Positions 42,652 to 51,381 of a stretch of DNA of 64,000 nucleotides are shown here, piece after piece. The notes under the pieces are model-generated. The model was not told the DNA's origin and searched no databases. It saw nothing but the letters and a program-made list of their open reading frames with translations. The stretch's first letter is position 1; every line of letters begins with the position of its first letter. The stretch is from Pantoea latae (GTDB lineage: Bacteria; Pseudomonadota; Gammaproteobacteria; Enterobacterales; Enterobacteriaceae): contig NZ_MWUE01000018.1 in the NCBI RefSeq assembly GCF_002077695.1, positions 1-64,000 on the forward strand, in the 5' to 3' direction. A program made the position numbers and the translations under genes.

Positions 42652-45012
42652 TTACAAGCTAAACCGCTCGCCCTTCTCGCCGTTGATCCACAGCTCGCGC
42701 TGCTCGCCCGCAGGCAGCAACACCTCAATCTCACGCCACGCCGGCTGATAGTCGCCGCGCTTCTCCAGCGTCAGCTCGAGACGATCGCTGCTGCTGTGCA
42801 GCGTCCAGCGCATCCACAGCGCGTTGCCCTGACGCCAGCCGTGACTCTCACCGTCATCGTCGAAAAACTCGCCATCGGTGCGCGCCTCGCCCGGCGCGGG
42901 CCACAGCTGCAGCTCACGCACGCTGTCGAGCCGCGCGTCGGTGGTGGTTTCGCAGCGCCCCAGCGGAATGGCGGCGCCAGCGCGCGCCAGCAGCGGCAGC
43001 CGATCCAGCGGCGCCTCCAGCGTTACGGTCTGCCCGCCCGCCAGCCACTGTCCGCTGTGCCAGTCATACCAGCCGTGGGCGTTGCGCGGCAGATAAACCT
43101 CGCGCGCGCGGCTGCCCTCTTCCACTACGCTGGCCACCAGCAGATCGCGCCCCAGCAGAAAGTCGTCGTTTTCCCGGTACGTCTCGCTGTCCTCTTCGTG
43201 ATCGAGGAAGGTAGGACGCAGCATCGGCTCATCCTGCGCGCTCGCCTGCCACAGCAGCGTGTAGAGATAGGGCATCAGACGGTAGCGCAAACGGATCGCC
43301 TCGCGGATCAGCGGCGTCACCTCTGGATACATCCAGGGCTCGTTCACGGTGTGATCGTCGTTCCAGGAGTGGATGGTGAAGCGCGGATGCATCACGCCGT
43401 TCTGCACCCAGCGCACAAACAGCTCGGCGTCCGGCTTGTCGCCCGAAAAGCCGCCGACGTCGTGACCGACGTTAAACAGCCCGGACAGGCTCATGCCCAG
43501 CCCCATGCGGATGTTGTAGCGCAGCGTCTGCCAGCTGGTGCGGTTATCGCCGCTCCAGGTCTGCACGTAGCGCTGCATCCCGGCGCAGCCGGAACGGGAG
43601 ATGAGATAGGGCCGTTTTTCCGGCGCGAAACGCTGCTGCGCCTCCAGCGAGGCGCGCATCATCAGCAGCGGCATCACCGGACGGATATGCTTAATCGCAA
43701 TGCTTTGTCCAAAACCGTAGCAGCGCGCTTCGCCGTCCCAGACCTCATATTCATTGTTGTCGTTCCAGGTGGCGTCGATGCCCTTCTCCAGCAGCTGGGC
43801 GGTGACGTTCTCCTGCCACCAGCGCACCGCCTGCGGATGGGTAAAATCGAGATGCGAGCCCTCATCGTCCCAGAACACCGACCGCTCCGGGCGATCCTGC
43901 TCTGAGTCGCGGATAAACAGCCCCTGCGCCGCCACTTCCTGATAGCGCGGATGATCCTGCAGCAGGCAAGGTTTAATGTTCGCCGCCAGCTTCATGCCCG
44001 CCGCGTGGAACGCCTCGCTCATGGCGTTGGGATTCGGCACCTTGTCGTAGTTCCAGTTAAAGACATAGCGCTTGTTGTTGATAGAGGTGTAGCCCGAGGA
44101 GAGCTGGAACGAGTCGCAAGGGATCTCATGCTCGCGGCAGAGGCGAATAAAGCCCTGCAGCTGCTGCTGCGCGTCCGGCGCGTCGGTGTAGTGCATGGTC
44201 GAGCCGCTGTAGCCCAGGCTCCACTTCGGCTGAAAAATCGTGCGCCCGGTGAGGCGCACGAAAGCCTGGGTCACATCCAGCAGCTTTGGCCCCAGCATCA
44301 GGTAGTAGTCGAGATCGCCCGCCTCGGCGCGATAGCGGCGGTACGGCAGATGGTAGTTGTCCAGCTCGTTGCCGAGATCGAGCCAGCTGCTGCTCAGGTT
44401 GTCGTAGAACAGGCCGAAGCTGACACCGTCGCGCTGCGTCAGGGTAAAGGGAATATGCTTATAGAGCGGATCGGTGCTGGCGGCGTTATAGCCCATCGCG
44501 TCGAGGTTACGCATCTCGAAGCGGCGACCGCTGCGGTTGAGATCGCCGCTCTTCTCGCCGAGACCGTAGACGCGATCCTCTGGCTGGCGGCGCTGATAGT
44601 GCTCCACGCCGTCGCCGTGCGCGTTAAGCAGATAGGCGCCGGTGTGGCGATCGGCCGCCAGCGGCCGCCACTCTCCCTGATGAAAATGGTCCCAGCTCAG
44701 GCAGAGCGGATGGTGCACCGTCACCCGCAGACGATCGGTGCTGACGCGCAGCTGGTTCGCCTCATGCTCCAGCTGAAACGCCGGCAGCCCGAATCCGTCG
44801 AGAGATTCACGATCGCGCCCTTCCCAGGGCACGTCGTCGCCCGGCGCGATGCTCCAGGTGCGGTTCAGCGCCAGCTCGCCGTCGCGCTTCAGCAGCACGC
44901 GCATCAGGCCCGACTCCAGCACATACAGGCGCAGCAGATGGCGGTTATCCACCTTCAGCTCGACAAAATGATCGGCGTGCTGACTCAGCGTCCAGTTCTT
45001 CAGGGTTTTCAT
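42652..45012 (-). CDS. Glycoside hydrolase family 31 alpha-glycosidase
   Basis: 786 residues, no signal peptide. The GH31 barrel carries the nucleophile Asp418 in WNDNNE (416-421) and the acid/base Asp489 in WSGDN; GLGEKSGDLNRSGRR and HDVGGFSGDKPDAELFVRW also fit. Related to alpha-glucosidases and alpha-xylosidases (YicI group), but the exact sugar cannot be told. It is 10 bp downstream of an MFS gene in a two-gene operon, divergent from a LacI regulator, so it most likely digests an imported alpha-linked oligosaccharide or glycoside. Confidence 0.92.
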   Translation of the reverse strand: MKTLKNWTLSQHADHFVELKVDNRHLLRLYVLESGLMRVLLKRDGELALNRTWSIAPGDDVPWEGRDRESLDGFGLPAFQLEHEANQLRVSTDRLRVTVHHPLCLSWDHFHQGEWRPLAADRHTGAYLLNAHGDGVEHYQRRQPEDRVYGLGEKSGDLNRSGRRFEMRNLDAMGYNAASTDPLYKHIPFTLTQRDGVSFGLFYDNLSSSWLDLGNELDNYHLPYRRYRAEAGDLDYYLMLGPKLLDVTQAFVRLTGRTIFQPKWSLGYSGSTMHYTDAPDAQQQLQGFIRLCREHEIPCDSFQLSSGYTSINNKRYVFNWNYDKVPNPNAMSEAFHAAGMKLAANIKPCLLQDHPRYQEVAAQGLFIRDSEQDRPERSVFWDDEGSHLDFTHPQAVRWWQENVTAQLLEKGIDATWNDNNEYEVWDGEARCYGFGQSIAIKHIRPVMPLLMMRASLEAQQRFAPEKRPYLISRSGCAGMQRYVQTWSGDNRTSWQTLRYNIRMGLGMSLSGLFNVGHDVGGFSGDKPDAELFVRWVQNGVMHPRFTIHSWNDDHTVNEPWMYPEVTPLIREAIRLRYRLMPYLYTLLWQASAQDEPMLRPTFLDHEEDSETYRENDDFLLGRDLLVASVVEEGSRAREVYLPRNAHGWYDWHSGQWLAGGQTVTLEAPLDRLPLLARAGAAIPLGRCETTTDARLDSVRELQLWPAPGEARTDGEFFDDDGESHGWRQGNALWMRWTLHSSSDRLELTLEKRGDYQPAWREIEVLLPAGEQRELWINGEKGERFSL

Positions 45013-45022
45013 TGCGGTGTCC

Positions 45023-46333
45023 TTATTGTTCAGCGCTGCGCTGACGGCGTTCGGCGATAAACATCACCAGGAAAATCGCGCCCACCAGGTCGAAAAAGCC
45101 CATGGCGACGAACAGCGGGTTGAAACCGATGGTGTCGGCGGTGACGCCGATAATCAGGGAAAAAATAAAGCTGGCGATCCAGGCGCAGGAGCCGCGCATG
45201 CCGTTTACCGTCGCCATCTGGCGGCGATCGAAGCGCTCCACCACCAGCGCGCTGAGCATGCAGGAGATCACCTGATGGCCGAAGCCGCCGATCGAGATCA
45301 GCGCGATCGCCAGATAAGGATCTTTAACCATGGTCATCAGCGCCAGTGAGATCATCAGCGCCGCGCCGGTGACCGAACTGGCGACGATAGAGTTGACGCG
45401 CGTCAGGCCGAACCACTTGACGTAGATTTTGGTGAGATAGCCGCTGGCGACGCTGCCGAGATCGGCGGCGAGAAACGGCAGCCAGGCGAACATCACGATC
45501 TGCTTGAGATCCATGCCGCGCTCGTTGGCCAGGTAGAGCGGCACCCAGAAGCTCAGCACCGCCCAGGCGGGCTCAGCGAGAAAGGCCGGAATGGCGATGC
45601 CGTAAAACTTTTTCTCTTTGCCGATGGTTTTCAGCGCCTGGAAGAACGGCAGCTTTTCGCCCACCGCTTCGTTATCCTGGGTGATCCAGGCGCGCTCCTC
45701 ATCTGACAGGCGCGCATGTTTTTCCGGCGACTGATAGCCCCACCACCAGAGGCCGACCCACAGCAGTCCCAGCCCGCCGGTGAGCAGGAACGCGCCCTGC
45801 CAGCCGAACGAGATATGCGCCACGTAGATAATCGGCGGCGCCAGCATCGCGCCGACCGAGAAGCCGACGCCCGCCCAGCCCGCGGCGACCGGCCGCTCTT
45901 TTTTCGGGAACCAGTCGCCGATCGCTTTGGCGTTGGCGGGCGTCGCCGCCGCTTCCGACGCGCCCATCACAAAGCGCAGCAGCGCCAGATGGAGCCAGCT
46001 GCCGGCGCCAGCGTGCAGTAAACAGGTCAGCGACCAGATCAGCGCGCAGATCAGGAAGCCCATCTTCAGGCCGATAACGTCGATCAGCCAGCCGCACAGC
46101 GGCTGAAACAGGGTATAGGCGAGCTGAAAGGCCGCCACCACCCAGGAGTAATGCTCGGTGCTCATATTCAGGCTGGTTTTCAGCTCCGGCGCCAGAATGC
46201 CGAGCGAATTGCGCGTCACGTAGTTCACCGTCACGCCCAGCAGAAACAGCCCCAGCATCCACCAGCGCAGATGTTTGATGGCGCGCACGGTGCGCGTGGC
46301 GACGGCAGGCCTGGTTGTTGATTCAAGGCTCAT
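45023..46333 (-). CDS. MFS transporter, anion:cation symporter (ExuT/GudP-like)
   Basis: 436 residues, twelve hydrophobic helices. The ACS pattern is clear: NYVTRNSLGILAPELKTSLNMSTEHYSWVVAAFQLAYT, RFVMGASEAAATPANAKAIGDWFPKKERP and GWAGVGFSVGAMLAPPI. Members usually import hexuronates, aldarates or acidic sugars. Here it precedes a GH31 enzyme, which suggests uptake of a glycoside (perhaps acidic) that the enzyme then cleaves. Expression is presumably repressed by the divergent LacI regulator. Confidence 0.9.
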   Translation of the reverse strand: MSLESTTRPAVATRTVRAIKHLRWWMLGLFLLGVTVNYVTRNSLGILAPELKTSLNMSTEHYSWVVAAFQLAYTLFQPLCGWLIDVIGLKMGFLICALIWSLTCLLHAGAGSWLHLALLRFVMGASEAAATPANAKAIGDWFPKKERPVAAGWAGVGFSVGAMLAPPIIYVAHISFGWQGAFLLTGGLGLLWVGLWWWGYQSPEKHARLSDEERAWITQDNEAVGEKLPFFQALKTIGKEKKFYGIAIPAFLAEPAWAVLSFWVPLYLANERGMDLKQIVMFAWLPFLAADLGSVASGYLTKIYVKWFGLTRVNSIVASSVTGAALMISLALMTMVKDPYLAIALISIGGFGHQVISCMLSALVVERFDRRQMATVNGMRGSCAWIASFIFSLIIGVTADTIGFNPLFVAMGFFDLVGAIFLVMFIAERRQRSAEQ

Positions 46334-46456
46334 TTTTCAGCTCCTGTGCAGGCTTTTAAAGGCCAGGTTAATCCTTCACATCGCCCATCGGCGTACTCCG
46401 TGTTTCGTCTCCGCACCCTAAAAAATCGCGAAACCTCGGTATAGCCACTTTTTTGC

Positions 46457-46468
46457 AAATTTTTTCAT
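46457..46468. promoter_or_regulatory. Candidate LacI-family operator, MFS/GH31 side
   Basis: The core AAATTTTTTCAT, inside TTTGC...GCAAA arms, is identical to the core of the palindrome at 46528-46549, 78 bp away. It lies 124 bp upstream of the MFS start. Confidence 0.5.
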
Positions 46469-46527
46469 GGCAAACTTTTTGGCGCGTTTAAAACGGGTTA
46501 CTTGCCTTATCTGACGCGATTCAGCAC

Positions 46528-46549
46528 CTGATGAAAATTTTTTCATCAG
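46528..46549. promoter_or_regulatory. Palindromic LacI-family operator before the regulator gene
   Basis: A 22-bp palindrome with arms CTGATGAAAA and TTTTCATCAG (20 of 22 positions symmetric), 22 bp before the LacI-type ATG. A matching core occurs at 46457. Confidence 0.65.
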
Positions 46550-46571
46550 CAGATTTGAAGGGGATCACAAA

Positions 46572-47636
46572 ATGAAACAAAGGCTGAAAATAGGCGAAAT
46601 CGCGGCGCTGAGCGGCGTGTCGATCAGCACCGTTTCGCGCGTGCTGGCGGGCAAGGCCAATACTCGCGCCAGCACGCGCGACAAGGTGCTGGCGGTGGCG
46701 CAGCAGCAGGGGGTGCTGGATAACCTGCACAGCGGCCGCCTGCTGTTGAATACCCTGATGGTATTTGCGCCGCCGCGCGCCTTCGATGTGCGCAGCGATA
46801 TCTTTTACTACAAGGTGATTCAGGGCGTCGCGCAGGCGATCGCGCCGCACGAGGTGCGTCTGCGCTACTGCGCGCTGGAGGAGAATGAGAGCGACGCGGC
46901 GCTGTTTCTGGAGAAGATGCAGCAGACCGACGCCGCGCTGCTGGTGGGTATCGACGACAGCCATATTCATCAGCTGGCGGCGGAGATGCATAAGCCCTGC
47001 GTGCTGGTCAACGCGCTGGATCGCCGCATGCGCCTGCCGTCGGTGTCGCCGCATCATCAGCTGATTGGCGAAAGCGCCGCACGCTATCTGTTCGAGCAGG
47101 GACACCGGCAAATCCTGACGCTGCACTGCCTGCGCCGCTACACCATGGAGCAGCGGCTACAGGGGGTGCGCGACGCCTGGCACGCCATGAACCTGCGCTT
47201 CGACAGCCGCCAGCATCTGCTGACCCTCACCAGCTTCAGCCGTCTTGAGGCGGCGGAGAGGCTGAGCGAGTATCTGAAGCACTGTCCGCTTGCGCAGCGA
47301 CCGACGGCGATTCTGGCGAGCGGCGACTATATCGCCGCCGGCGCGGTGGAGGCGCTGCAGCGCGCCGGGCTGCACGTGCCGCAGGATGTGTCGGTGATGA
47401 GCATGGACGGCTTTAACCTCGCCGCCATCCACGATATTCCGCTGACTTCGGTGCAGGTGCCGCGCGACGAGCTGGGCGCAGAGGCGGTGCGCATGGTGCA
47501 GAGCATGCGCCTGAATGCGCAGGCGCTGCCCGGCACGCTGCTGCTGCACGGCAAGCTGGTGGTGCGCGAATCGGTGCGGCGCATTCGCGACAACCTCAGC
47601 CACGCGCCAGTGCAGCAGCACGGCCTCTACGACTAA
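46572..47636 (+). CDS. LacI-family transcriptional regulator
   Basis: 354 residues. The N-terminal HTH reads IGEIAALSGVSISTVSRVLAGKA (about 7-30), followed by a hinge and a periplasmic-binding-protein-like sugar domain ending near 330. AAGGGG precedes the ATG. It is divergent from the MFS-GH31 operon with two matching operator cores between, so local repression relieved by the imported sugar is likely. Confidence 0.92.
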   Translation: MKQRLKIGEIAALSGVSISTVSRVLAGKANTRASTRDKVLAVAQQQGVLDNLHSGRLLLNTLMVFAPPRAFDVRSDIFYYKVIQGVAQAIAPHEVRLRYCALEENESDAALFLEKMQQTDAALLVGIDDSHIHQLAAEMHKPCVLVNALDRRMRLPSVSPHHQLIGESAARYLFEQGHRQILTLHCLRRYTMEQRLQGVRDAWHAMNLRFDSRQHLLTLTSFSRLEAAERLSEYLKHCPLAQRPTAILASGDYIAAGAVEALQRAGLHVPQDVSVMSMDGFNLAAIHDIPLTSVQVPRDELGAEAVRMVQSMRLNAQALPGTLLLHGKLVVRESVRRIRDNLSHAPVQQHGLYD

Positions 47637-50494
47637 GCCGGATTATCCAGCGCCTTCAGGCGCAGCTCCGACGGCTGCGGGCGGCCGAAGTAGTAGCCCT
47701 GGAACAGCGTACAGCCCTCTTCACGCAGCTTCGCGAACTGTTCACTGCTCTCGACCCCTTCCGCGGTGATCTGGATATCCAGGCTGCGGCTCATGCCGGT
47801 GATGGCGCGGATGATCGCCAGCGCCTCGCGGCTGTCGCCCATATCGTTGATAAAGGACTTATCGATTTTGATCTTGTCGAAGGGGAAGGATCGCAGGTAG
47901 CTGAGCGACGAGTAGCCGGTGCCGAAGTCGTCGAGCGCGATCTGCACGCCGAGTTTCTTCAGGCTCTCCAGGGTGCGGATATTGCCGAGGGAGTCGTCGA
48001 GCAGCACTGACTCGGTGATCTCCACCTCCAGCCGGCTCGGATCCAGCCCAGAGTCGCGCAGCGCCGCCTCCACCACCGACACCAGCGAGCTGTTTTTAAA
48101 CTGCAGCGGCGACAGGTTGACCGATACCGACTGTTTACCTTCCCAGGTGGTCGCTTCGCGGCAGGCTTCATAGAGCGCATAGGCGCCGAGCATATGAATT
48201 AGCCCGCTCTCTTCCGCAATGGGAATAAAGTCGTTCGGCATAATCAGCCCTTTCACCGGATGGTGCCAGCGCATCAGCGCCTCGTAGCCGATAATCGACT
48301 GCACCGCTTCGCCGTCGGTGATCGGCTGATAGTAGAGCCGCAGCTGACGACCGCTGATCGCCTCGCGCAGATCGTTCTCTATCACGCGGCGGCTGCGCGC
48401 CACGTCGTCCATTGCCAGCGTAAAGTGCTCGTAGCGGTTGCGGCCGTTGCGTTTGGCCTCATAGAGCGCCATATCGGCGCAGCGCAGCAGCTGCTCCGGG
48501 GTATTGGTGATGGTGGCGCTCAGGGCGATGCCGACGCTGAGGCCGACGCTGAGATTGTGCCCTTCGATATTCACCGGCGGACGTATCGCCTCAATCAGCC
48601 GCTGGGCGACGATCGCCGCCTCATCCGCATTGCTGATGGCGGGCAGCACGATAGCGAACTCGTCGCCGCCGATGCGCGCCAGCGTATCGCGATCGCGCAG
48701 CGTGCCGCGCAGCCGTTTGGCCACCGCGCGCAGCAGTTCGTCGCCGATCTGATGGCCGAGCGCGTCGTTCACGTTCTTGAAGTTGTCGAGATCGAGGCAG
48801 AGCGTGGCGGTCTGCCGGCCGCTCTGGCTGTCGTTGCGCAGCGCCTCGCTCAGCCGCTGGCGGAACAGAATACGGTTCGGCAGGCTGGTGAGATTGTCAT
48901 GATGCGCCATATGGTGAATGCGCGCGTCGGCGGCGCGCTGGTCGGTGACATCCTCGACGATCAGCATAATGTAGTTCTGGCGCGCGTCCTGCCCGGCGAT
49001 GGTGGTGGCGCGGGTATGCAGGATGCGTTCGCCGCTGGCGGTAAGCAGCAGCTGCTCGCGCTGGTGGATGCCCTCGCTGCGCAGCGCGATATCCGCCAGG
49101 CTGTTGAAATAGTCGCTGAGTTCAGCCGACATACACTCGTGCGGCCGCTTGTTGACCAGCAGCGCCTTCGCCACGCCGAACAGTTTCTCTGACCGATCGT
49201 TGACCAGCAGGATTTCGCGCGTGATGGCGTCTTCTACCAACACGCAGGAGGGAATATTGGCGATGATGTTGTCGAGAAATTTCGACAGCGCCGACATTTT
49301 CGCGCTCTGCGCTTCGGCCAGATCTTTGGCGCGCAGCAGCTTCTGCTCCTGCTCGCGGCGCTCGGTCACGTCGCGGGTGATCTTGGCGAAGCCGATCAGG
49401 CGTCCTTCATCGTTATGAATGGCGTCGATCACCACATGTGCCCAGAAGGCGCTGCCGTCTTTGCGGTAGCGCCAGCCTTCATCTTCAAAGCGGCCGCTGG
49501 CCAGCGCAATCGCCAGGTTAGCGTCCGGGGTGCGCTGTAGCCGCTCCTGCGAGCCGTAAAACACCGAGAAGTGCTCACCGACGATCTCCTCGGCGAGGTA
49601 GCCCTTGGCGCGCTGCGCGCCGGCGTTCCAGTTCACCACGCAGCCGTTGATATCCAGCATATAGATAGCATAATCGGTCACGCCCTCTACCAGCAGGCGA
49701 AAGCGCTGCTCGTGCTCGCGCTGCGCGCGCAGCAGCGCCTGCTGCTCGGTGCAGTCGCGGGTGATTTTGGCGTAGCCAATTAGCTTGCCGCCGTCGTCGC
49801 GGATCGCATCGATGATCACGTGCGCCCAGAAGGCGCTGCCGTCTTTGCGATAGCGCCAGCCCTCATCTTCAAAGCGGCCGGTGCGAAACGCAGTTTGCAG
49901 GTTTTTTTCCGGAATATGCGCCTGGCGATCCTGCGCGCTGTAGAAGCGGGAGAAGTGCTGGCCGACGATCTCTTCCGCCACGTAGCCTTTGGCGCGCTGC
50001 GCGCCGGCGTTCCAGTTCACCACCAGCCCGTCGTGATCCAGCATATAGATGGCGTAGTCGGTGACGCCCTCTACCAGCAGGCGGAAGCGCGCTTCCTGCT
50101 CGCGCTCTTTGCGCTGCTGCTCCTGCTGCTCCGTGCAGTCGCGGGTGATCTTGGCAAAGCCGATCAGTTCGCCGCTGTCGCCGCGGATGGCGTCAATCAC
50201 CACATGCGCCCAGAAGGCGCTGCCGTCTTTGCGGTAGCGCCAGCCTTCGGTTTCGAAGCTGCCGGTGCGCGCGGCGATCTCCAGACCGCGCTGCGGCACG
50301 CCGTTCAGCCGATCCTGCTCGCTATAGAACAGCGAGAAATGTTTACCGACAATTTCATCTGGCGTATAGCCTTTTGCCCGCTGCGCCCCGGCGTTCCAGT
50401 TAGCGACGGTGCCGTCTGGCTTCAGCATATAGATGGCGTAGTCGATCACGCTCTGTACCAGTAACCGATACATAACATCAGCATTTTTATCCAT
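47633..50494 (-). CDS. Multi-PAS GGDEF-EAL protein with three tandem PAS copies
   Basis: 953 residues, no membrane helix. Three PAS domains of exactly 128-residue period (about 5-130, 133-258, 261-386) share RLLVEGVTDYAIYML, NWNAGAQRAKGY and EGWRYRKDGSAFWAH. A fourth, unlike PAS spans about 410-530. GGDEF (about 545-705) has intact IGGDEF and an RxxD I-site (RDRD). EAL (about 715-945) has EALMRW, VNLSPLQF, EITES, DDFGTGYSSL, KIDKSF and AEGVES intact. Both synthesis and breakdown of c-di-GMP are therefore possible. The stop overlaps the convergent lacI-type gene by 4 bp. Confidence 0.92.
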   Translation of the reverse strand: MDKNADVMYRLLVQSVIDYAIYMLKPDGTVANWNAGAQRAKGYTPDEIVGKHFSLFYSEQDRLNGVPQRGLEIAARTGSFETEGWRYRKDGSAFWAHVVIDAIRGDSGELIGFAKITRDCTEQQEQQRKEREQEARFRLLVEGVTDYAIYMLDHDGLVVNWNAGAQRAKGYVAEEIVGQHFSRFYSAQDRQAHIPEKNLQTAFRTGRFEDEGWRYRKDGSAFWAHVIIDAIRDDGGKLIGYAKITRDCTEQQALLRAQREHEQRFRLLVEGVTDYAIYMLDINGCVVNWNAGAQRAKGYLAEEIVGEHFSVFYGSQERLQRTPDANLAIALASGRFEDEGWRYRKDGSAFWAHVVIDAIHNDEGRLIGFAKITRDVTERREQEQKLLRAKDLAEAQSAKMSALSKFLDNIIANIPSCVLVEDAITREILLVNDRSEKLFGVAKALLVNKRPHECMSAELSDYFNSLADIALRSEGIHQREQLLLTASGERILHTRATTIAGQDARQNYIMLIVEDVTDQRAADARIHHMAHHDNLTSLPNRILFRQRLSEALRNDSQSGRQTATLCLDLDNFKNVNDALGHQIGDELLRAVAKRLRGTLRDRDTLARIGGDEFAIVLPAISNADEAAIVAQRLIEAIRPPVNIEGHNLSVGLSVGIALSATITNTPEQLLRCADMALYEAKRNGRNRYEHFTLAMDDVARSRRVIENDLREAISGRQLRLYYQPITDGEAVQSIIGYEALMRWHHPVKGLIMPNDFIPIAEESGLIHMLGAYALYEACREATTWEGKQSVSVNLSPLQFKNSSLVSVVEAALRDSGLDPSRLEVEITESVLLDDSLGNIRTLESLKKLGVQIALDDFGTGYSSLSYLRSFPFDKIKIDKSFINDMGDSREALAIIRAITGMSRSLDIQITAEGVESSEQFAKLREEGCTLFQGYYFGRPQPSELRLKALDNPA

Positions 50495-50707
50495 TTTTAT
50501 TAGCCTGTTGCTGCGCTGCTTAAAGTGGCCCCAAAAAAATTAAGAAATGTCTTAATACCGCTTCGACTACATCTGAAATGCCCTGTTTTGACAAGCATAA
50601 ATGCGCTGAAAACGAAAGTTAGTAGGTAGGTTATCGGCAGTGGCGAGAAAATGTTCAGTTGTAAAGATGACAAATAAAACGCGTTGTTTTAGCAGAGAAA
50701 TAGTGAA

Positions 50708-50738
50708 AGCCGCCCGCGATTGCGCTTAGCGGGCGGCT
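50708..50738 (-). terminator. Hairpin downstream of nudI
   Basis: AGCCGCCCGC pairs with GCGGGCGGCT; on the minus strand it is followed by TTTCACTATTT. It is 38 bp after the nudI stop. Confidence 0.6.
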
Positions 50739-50776
50739 GATTTGATATAAGCAGGGAAGTTCTGAGCTTCAGGCGC

Positions 50777-51211
50777 TTATATCAGCCCTTTCTGACGGAA
50801 AGTGAGCCGGGTGGCCTCGTTCAGGTCCATCGTTTTAAGCGCCGCAGGAGCAACCCAGGCCGTTTCCTGAAACTCTTCGTTGAACGTGATCGCTCTGTTG
50901 GCAGTAACGCAGTCGTATATCAGATAGATCATATAAATTTCTTCTTGTGAGCCATCTGCGTAAGTTTTCATTCGCTTATCATCGCGGAATGTCCAGGGTT
51001 GAATATGGGCGATCTCAAGAGCGTCGCCTAATTCTTCTCTGATTTCACGCCGCAACGCGTTTTCGATTGTTTCGTCAGGTTCCACACCCCCGCCTGGTAA
51101 CGCCCATTGCCCCGGAAAAACGCCGCGATCTTTGGCCATTCTGCATAGCAAGTATTCGCCTTCATTTTGTATGACGGGACAAACGATTATTCTCTGACGC
51201 ATTTTTTTCAT
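50777..51211 (-). CDS. nudI: Nucleoside triphosphatase NudI
   Basis: A 144-residue Nudix hydrolase. The Nudix box [23 protein letters not shown] is complete, and [30 protein letters not shown] and [10 protein letters not shown] match E. coli NudI, a pyrimidine (deoxy)NTP pyrophosphatase. I start at 51211 (AGGGA upstream); E. coli begins three residues later at MRQR (51202). GC is lower than in its neighbours. Single gene. Confidence 0.92.
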   Translation of the reverse strand: MKKMRQRIIVCPVIQNEGEYLLCRMAKDRGVFPGQWALPGGGVEPDETIENALRREIREELGDALEIAHIQPWTFRDDKRMKTYADGSQEEIYMIYLIYDCVTANRAITFNEEFQETAWVAPAALKTMDLNEATRLTFRQKGLI

Positions 51212-51381
51212 AGCGATATTTTCCCTGAGCAATCAGTAGCCCTGATTAGGGCTAAATCTGAAACCTCTGTTTATCTGTAAGCCTGTTGCGAGCGAACTAA
51301 AATTTAACCCTGCTAAAAAAAGGGTTATACGTCAAAATACGCCCTGCGTAGATAAAGTTAAAGGGTAAATATACCGCCGCC

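Noticed and set aside
47633..50494. PAS domains as LOV blue-light receptors
   Set aside because: The LOV flavin-binding NCRFLQ motif with the reactive Cys is absent in all PAS copies.
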